Source of the DNA: Quercus robur
Lineage: Eukaryota > Streptophyta > Magnoliopsida > Fagales > Fagaceae
NCBI RefSeq assembly: GCF_932294415.1
Contig: NC_065541.1
Location: 55,778,290-55,842,289, forward strand
Reading direction: 5' to 3'
DNA length: 64,000 nt
Part shown: positions 57,990 through 64,000 of the stretch, in pieces
Position numbering within the stretch: position 1 is the first letter of the stretch
How the letters are laid out: every line of letters begins with the position of its first letter
Notes under the pieces: generated by a model
What the model was told of the DNA's origin: nothing
Database searches by the model: none
Seen by the model: only the letters and a program-made list of their open reading frames with translations
Position numbers and translations under genes: made by a program

Positions 57990-60900
57990 AAAACTTTTAG
58001 CTGAGAGAAATGGCAACGCATAAAGGTTGAAGCTTGGTGCCTAGAAACTTAAGCTCAGGCAGATTACAACAATTGCTATGTGAAGAACCTATGGTGATAT
58101 TCGGTCATGGTCAACAAGCATAATCTTGGAATTGCTTACCAACGTTTGACCACTGTTAAGATCTTCTAATGGAGATGACACAATCATGATACAAAAACAT
58201 AGTCTATTAACAAATCCTTGGAATCCACAACCTGTTCGTTGTTTTTTGTTTTTTTTTCCCCATATTTGTTCCTTGTGGATGTAACAGTACCAACTAATTC
58301 TTACATCTTCTAAAAAAAAACTAATTCATACATATTCTAGGATTTCATTACTAATATCTTGGTAGAATTTCGTTCATTGACCTAATATAGGCCGAATAAG
58401 TTTCACTTGAAGGTATAACAATTCATATTAATAAGTTGTGGTGTCTACGTATTTAATTTGGAAGATCTCTGATACATCATGGTCCTCTGCATGTTATGCT
58501 TTGATTTTCATCTTTTTTATTATTAAAACTTTTATAGGTTAGGCACTGGTTCTTAATTTGTATTTTCATATAAAGTGCATGTCTTTTCTTCCCTGCTATA
58601 ATGGTTGCTGCAAAAACAACAAATAGTCAATCACCATGCAAAAAGCCCAAATCTATCAAATAAATTCAGGGGAAGGGTAAATAAGTAATAAAGAATGGTT
58701 ACCCGAGACTTGGATGCAAATTCAACAAAGAATGGTGAGGATAAACAGAACAAGAGCAGAGAGATGGCAATGTTGTGAAGGAGTACAGAACGAATGATCT
58801 AAGAAAACAAAGGAGATATATATCTATTGGGAAGAATAGGCTAGTATTTTGGTCCTTAAGTATAAAGTTGGGGCTTTTTGAGATTTTCTCAAATAAGAAA
58901 TTTTCAGTAACTAAAGATTGCAAATCGTGTGATTTTGAAAAAGTACCTAGAAGTTGCTTATTCTAAAATGTGAAAATCTGCAGTTTTAAAAATCACAATC
59001 TCACTGATATCGCATGGACCAACATTTTAAAATATTACATTTTGGCTAGAATCACGCATTTGGTTCCCAAATCATGGGCCAAACAGACACTATGTTAAAC
59101 AATCATGTGCATTACTGATTAGTTCTTACATATTTCAAAATTTCATTACTCATATTAGTAGAATCTCTGTTCATTGACCTAATATGGGCTCCTAAAGGTA
59201 TAACATCGTATTAATAACTCGGATGGTATCCACGTATATAATTTGAAAGATCTTTGATACATCATGGTCCTTTGCATGTTGTGCTTTATTTTTCATTAAA
59301 AAAAAATTCTATAGGTCAAGCACTAGTTCTTAATTGCATTTTAATATAAAATGCATGTATTTTCTTCCTTGCAATAATGGTTAATGTAAAATGAGACATG
59401 ATGTAAATTCTATGCCAAATGAAGAAAATGGTTATCCACATTCTAATTGCCAATTCATATATTATGACTTATGAATAACTGTCTACTACTTTCCCATGAA
59501 TCCGTTATTTTTTCTCTATTATTTATAGTTGACCACGTCATAATTGTGGCAAAAGTTGCGGTCACATGCTTTTTCAACATGCTTATAATGATGTATCACA
59601 TATTTTTTAAACAACCAAGTTATAATACTCTCAATCCATCAATTAACCAATGTAATCTCTTAATAATCGCAGTTTATCCTGAACTGTTTTACATTAGAAT
59701 TATTTGTCACATTCTGGAACCGCAAATTAGGCAGGCAAACGAAAGTTGTTTGAACTTTATTAATACAAACCATTATACAGTTTGACCTCTAAAGGCCCAT
59801 CTTCTAGACTGCTGAAAATATCATGGCTGATCAATTCATTTCTTGAAAATCTTATTTAGGTTTGAGCAGCAAAGAAAATAAAAAAGAAGAGAGAAAACTG
59901 TTACAATTTGGAGATAAATTGCTGTTTGCTTTGTGAAACCAGGTTCTTTCTCAATATCTTGCCTGAAGTTGACCTTGGAATTGCACTAGTGAAACTGACT
60001 CTTCTAACTTTCTTGTATGGGGCCACCTGAAAGTTCCACATACACATAAATTACAAAAGAGTTTAGTGATGGTTACTAAAGAAAGAAGACAGAAGAGCCA
60101 TGACAAACCTGGTCAGCCACAAATTTAATCACTTGGTCTTCACTGAGCTCAGAACCAACTGCTTTTACCACGTATGCCATAGGTATCTGACCTGCTTCGT
60201 CATTTTCCACCCTGCAAAATTTAATATTTTTGTTAGAGAAACATAGAGAGAGTTAGAGTGAAAGAGAAGTGTTAAAATAACATACGGTATAACGGCTGCA
60301 TCGAGAATTGAAGGATGACTCAAAAGTATTGCTTCCAGTTCTGCTGGAGCCACCTGCATGCATACACATTGAGCACCAGTCGAGTAATCAGAATACCATT
60401 TGGTATCCTTTCTAGTTGTTTCATTTAGCACCAACCAAGTCAAATTTTGCTTTCCAAAGTAGGAGTAATTAAGCCATTAATCCCTTAGTTTGGACCATTA
60501 ATTTAACAAAAAAAAATGCTAAAGCTACTGGTAAATCTTTTCTAAAAAATTTACAAACTTACATGACAGTGAATAGAATGTTATCACTTCAATAACATAA
60601 TAAATGAATGTCTAAATTTCTTTTTTTATAATTGATAACACGTCAATTTGTGAGACTTATGTAGCAAAATTTATTATATCCCTAGTATCACAAAAGTTAA
60701 AAACTGAATTAGTGCTAAAATTTTAAGGTACCTGATACCCATTATGTTTGATGAGCTCCTTAACCCTATCCACAATGAAAAGAAACCCATCCTCATCAAA
60801 ATAACAAATATCACCGGTTTTCAACCACCCATCTGAATCAATTGTTGCTGCAGTAGCTTCCACATTTCCCAAATAACCTTTCATAATAGAAGGGCTCTTC

Positions 60901-62930
60901 AGCCACAGCTCTCCTTCCCTATAAGGTGGCAAGGGCTTTCCTGTTTCAGTATCAACCACCTTAGCACAAAAGCTTGGAATCAACATTCCTGATGACCCCG
61001 AACGAGCTTTAGCCTCTTTGTGAGTCGGCGAAAACGTTGCTGCTCCACAGATTTCTGTTAGTCCATATCCTTGCCTTAGCTCTACCCATGGAAACCTTTT
61101 TCTGAACACATCACCTACTTCTTTGCTCAATGGTGCAGCCCCAGTGGTCACCCTTCTCAACGACGATAACTCAGACTCAAACCCTGCTTTGCTCGTGTAC
61201 TTTACTAGCCCAAGTATCACTGGTGGCACAGCTGGTATGTTATTAACTTTGTGTGTTTTAATTGCTTGAAGCATAGCATGGAACTCATACTTTTTCATCA
61301 CCACCGTAGTAGTTCCCACACAAAACAATCCTAGCGCGAAAAAAGAAAGGCCGTAGATATGAAATATAGGAAGGAAACACAAAAACACATCGTTTTGAGC
61401 TGAGCTTACGTCCACAGTCCATCTCAGAAATGCCACATTGGCGATGAAATTTGCATGTGTTAGAACTACACCTGATTAAATAAAAGAGAATAAATGATTA
61501 TCACGTGGTTTGGTCCACAGGGAAAAAACTAGAACTACACACAAAAACTAGTGCACGCAGTGTGTTTTACACAAAATACACTGAAAACATAAAAGCGATT
61601 GTATTTGGGTAGTGCATATTTGCACACATTATGTGCAATAAAGATGGCCCTGGTCCAAAAGCTTGAGCCTACACTAAAATATGCTTAGCGACTATATTTT
61701 TAGTATTTGAATTGTGAACTGTCAAAATCCAATAGAGGGTATATATATATATTCAATAATTAATGCAATGGGTTATTATTATGCTTGAATTACGGAGTGT
61801 TGATATGTCTTGATTCAAGGCATAATAGTCAAAAAGTCTTGAACTTGATTGAAATTGTTTGATATTTTCGACAAAAACTTTTAACTCTCTCATTGTAACT
61901 AATGAATTATTAAAAAAAATGACATATATATCAAGTCTTTGTTTTAATATTTATGCTAGAAACAAATAATAAGTCATAATAAAACATGTGATTGTACTAA
62001 CAAGACGCACCTTTGCTTGTCCCGGTAGTCCCAGAAGAGTATAGTATAGCTGCTGTGTCTGACTGAACTAGCTTGACTTGTGGCAACTGATATAAATGAT
62101 CAGAGCTTTCAATTAATTCTTCAATGGATAAGGATGACGAATCTTTGTTTGGTTTTCTTGATGTTAGAATTGTAGACACCCCAGTTGGGACCAATTTGTG
62201 AAGCTCTTCAGGTGCTGAAATTGCTAGCTTGGCGCCTGAGTCACTTACTTGCTTGGCTATTTCTGACTTGGTGTTAAGTGGGTTGGCTGTGGTTAATATT
62301 GCACCAATTGAGAACACTGCAAGGCATATGGTTGGGTACAAGAGCGAGTTTGGTGACAATACAAATACCACATCACCTTTACTGACCCCAAGAGTATGGT
62401 ACAAGCCTTTAGCAAGTGAACGAATTGATCTTTGGAGCCATGCATAGGTGAACTGCTGATTTGTGGCTGATTCTATGAGTGCAATTTTTGACTCTGCTTG
62501 GTGGGGATGTGGGAAATGAGATAGCACATATGTAGCAATGTCAAGGTCTGGCCTAGTGGGGATTTTATGTTGGTCACCAAGTTTATTAATCGAATAATAG
62601 ATTCCGGTTTGTGGGTCAAACCCACTTTTCGGATAGTGTGGCAGTCCAGGGTTGCCGGAGTCATCTTTGGTGGTGGTGTTCCCTGCTTCTGCTGCTGACA
62701 TTTCCTGATGAATTTGCTAATAAGATGTAGGAAATGTGCTTTAGATAAAACCTCGGGTTTGTGAGTGTGAATGTTATTGATGTGGGTTAAATATGGTTTA
62801 CTATTGGCTTTTGTGTTAGCCAAGCTCCAACATTGGCATTGATTAGAACAAGAATAGGACGATTTGGACCAAGTCATGGTGTCTTGTAAGTAGATGATTC
62901 GAATTTGATACCTTAGTTAATCGTAGGGAT
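57990..62930. repeat. Segmental duplication, unit 2 (kelch 3' end plus intact 4CL-like gene)
   Basis: It starts with TAGCTGAGAGAAATGGCAACGC, a diverged copy of the last codons and stop of the kelch gene, followed by its 3' flank, and runs through the 4CL-like gene to about 62930. A piece of the spacer (58310-58600) is repeated again at 59100-59400 (CATTACT.ATATTAGTAGAAT, TTCATTGACCTAATAT, ACATCATGGTCCT). Confidence 0.85.
59901..62701 (-). CDS. 4-coumarate:CoA-ligase-like enzyme, peroxisomal (5 exons)
   Basis: Exons 62011-62701, 60732-61471, 60286-60353, 60109-60211 and 59901-60026 join in phase to 575 residues. It belongs to the ANL (acyl-adenylating) superfamily, activating a carboxylic acid with ATP and loading it on CoA. 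Visible motifs: P-loop [10 protein letters not shown] (222-231), FHIYGL (His268), [50 protein letters not shown], and the catalytic Lys557 in SGKILRK. It ends SKL, a type 1 peroxisomal signal. The sequence is closest, from memory, to the clade of OPCL1 and 4CL-like 5/7 rather than true 4CL, so the substrate may be a jasmonate precursor, a fatty acid or a cinnamate; this cannot be decided here. A decayed copy lies at 49735-52698 in the same orientation. Confidence 0.9.
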
Positions 62931-63070
62931 CCGTCTTTTATGTTGTGTTTAATGGTTCAAAATGACAATCACATGTCTTGTCAGTTTTGTAATGCTGCAG
63001 CTAAATTGAAAGCAAGAACAAATAAAGTGGTGATTAGATGAGCTGAAAATGATTGGAAATAACGTATTGA

Positions 63071-63682
63071 GAGCATTCACGTTGGTGGAGATATTTTTTT
63101 AGCTATTTGATACTATAAAAAGTTAATTTATTTATTTTACTTACTTACTTTACAAAACATCCAGCATAAGTGAATTTATTTTAGCTTTCAACACAATAAA
63201 ATAATATAAACATCACAATAAAATTATATATTTACTACAATAGTAGTGTGAACACACAAATAAAAAAATAAAAAAAAAATATATATATATATATATATAA
63301 GAAAAGAAAAGAATATAAGAATAAAAGAACCATAGCAGTGTGAAAGCACAAACTATATATTGCAGTGTAAACTGTAAACACTATATATAAAAAAAAAAAA
63401 AAAAAAGTGTGAACGAAAAAACAATAGCAGTGTAAACGAAGAGAAATGAGAATAAAAATGAGTAAAATAATAAAAAAATAGTGTGAATGCACAAATAATA
63501 AAAAAAAAGTTTCTTTTTACCTTTCCGCTACAGTGCACTGTTAAAAGTAGCTGTGCACTATAGCTGTGGAGCTAAAAAAAAATAGTTTGTCTCTACCATT
63601 GTAGGGCACATTTTGGTATTTGACTACTTGGTGATGCTAAAAATAATAATATAGTTATTTAGCACTACCAATGTGGATGCTT
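63071..63682. mobile_element. DNA-transposon relic, GAGCATTCA family, copy 2
   Basis: The left end GAGCATTCACGTTGGTGGAG and the reverse-complemented right end AAGCATCCACATTGGTAGTG match each other and copy 1 at 21862. The interior is A/T-rich with repeated GCAGTGTAAAC/AGTGTGAA segments and no transposase. Confidence 0.6.
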
Positions 63683-63901
63683 TGACATATGACATGTCCA
63701 TGTGCATCTCACAACTCATAATATTATTGTCAGAGTCAGACAATGTAAGGACAAGAGGCTTTGTTTTTGATCTTTTATAATAAAATATTTATAATTAGTC
63801 TCAAAGATATATCTAGCTAGCCCCAAGAATTCAATTGGCATAAAGATGTTACAAAAAATAAAAATAAACCAAAATAGGGTAGGTCGGTTGGTCCATGATA
63901 A

Positions 63902-64000
63902 GAACATTCACATTGGGAATAGTATATGCCATATATTGGTTCAATTTAGCATAAAAGCCCAAAACAACCTTTACATTCGGACTTGTAAAAAGCTACTATT
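63902..64000. mobile_element. Start of a third GAGCATTCA-family element
   Basis: GAACATTCACATTGGGAATA at 63902 matches the terminus of the two other copies. The element is cut by the window end, so its right end is not visible. Confidence 0.4.

Noticed and set aside
59901-62701. Naming the enzyme 4CL or OPCL1
   Set aside because: Motifs place it among peroxisomal 4CL-like proteins, but the substrate pocket cannot be judged by eye.

Overview
This is a nuclear window from a flowering plant, most likely a woody eudicot (rosid). Genes have many short exons with canonical GT..AG introns, intergenic DNA is AT-rich, and it is packed with MITEs, SINEs, 5'-truncated LINE-1 tails and solo LTRs. Species cannot be fixed from sequence alone.

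Layout. 561-4361 (-): six-exon DUF1997 gene with a plastid-type leader. 4629-5042 (-): intronless histone H2B with a textbook plant histone promoter. 5.8-11 kb: transposon debris, including a solo LTR. 11322-20377 (+): eight-exon gene for a triple-KH RNA-binding protein of the BTR1 type. 21.8-24 kb: DNA-transposon relics. 24309-24911 (-): secreted glycine-rich protein. 25.5-29.7 kb: nested tandem array carrying a hAT-like insertion. 31-34.8 kb: four DNA-transposon relics, one holding a solo LTR. 34999-47447 (+): kelch-repeat/coiled-coil gene with a 5' UTR intron and 13 coding exons. 49735-52698 (-): decayed 4-coumarate:CoA-ligase-like (4CL-like) copy. 54.3-57.4 kb: foldback Mutator-like element, then a PPR-gene remnant split by a compact LINE derivative. 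59901-62701 (-): intact 4CL-like gene ending in SKL.

From memory, kelch, BTR1 and DUF1997 are neighbours in Arabidopsis (At5g04420, At5g04430, At5g04440), so this looks like a conserved block expanded by insertions. The kelch 3' end, its downstream spacer and the 4CL-like gene were duplicated together as a roughly 5-kb unit. The second unit keeps a working gene; the first has a nonsense codon and altered catalytic motifs.

The most unusual items are: the LINE derivative at 55724-57303, bounded by a perfect 14-bp target-site duplication, whose single intact ORF joins DUF4283, a CCHC knuckle and RNase H; the interlocked inverted repeats in a kelch intron; and the foldback Mutator-like element built from CTATAGYGRCGTTTT units.
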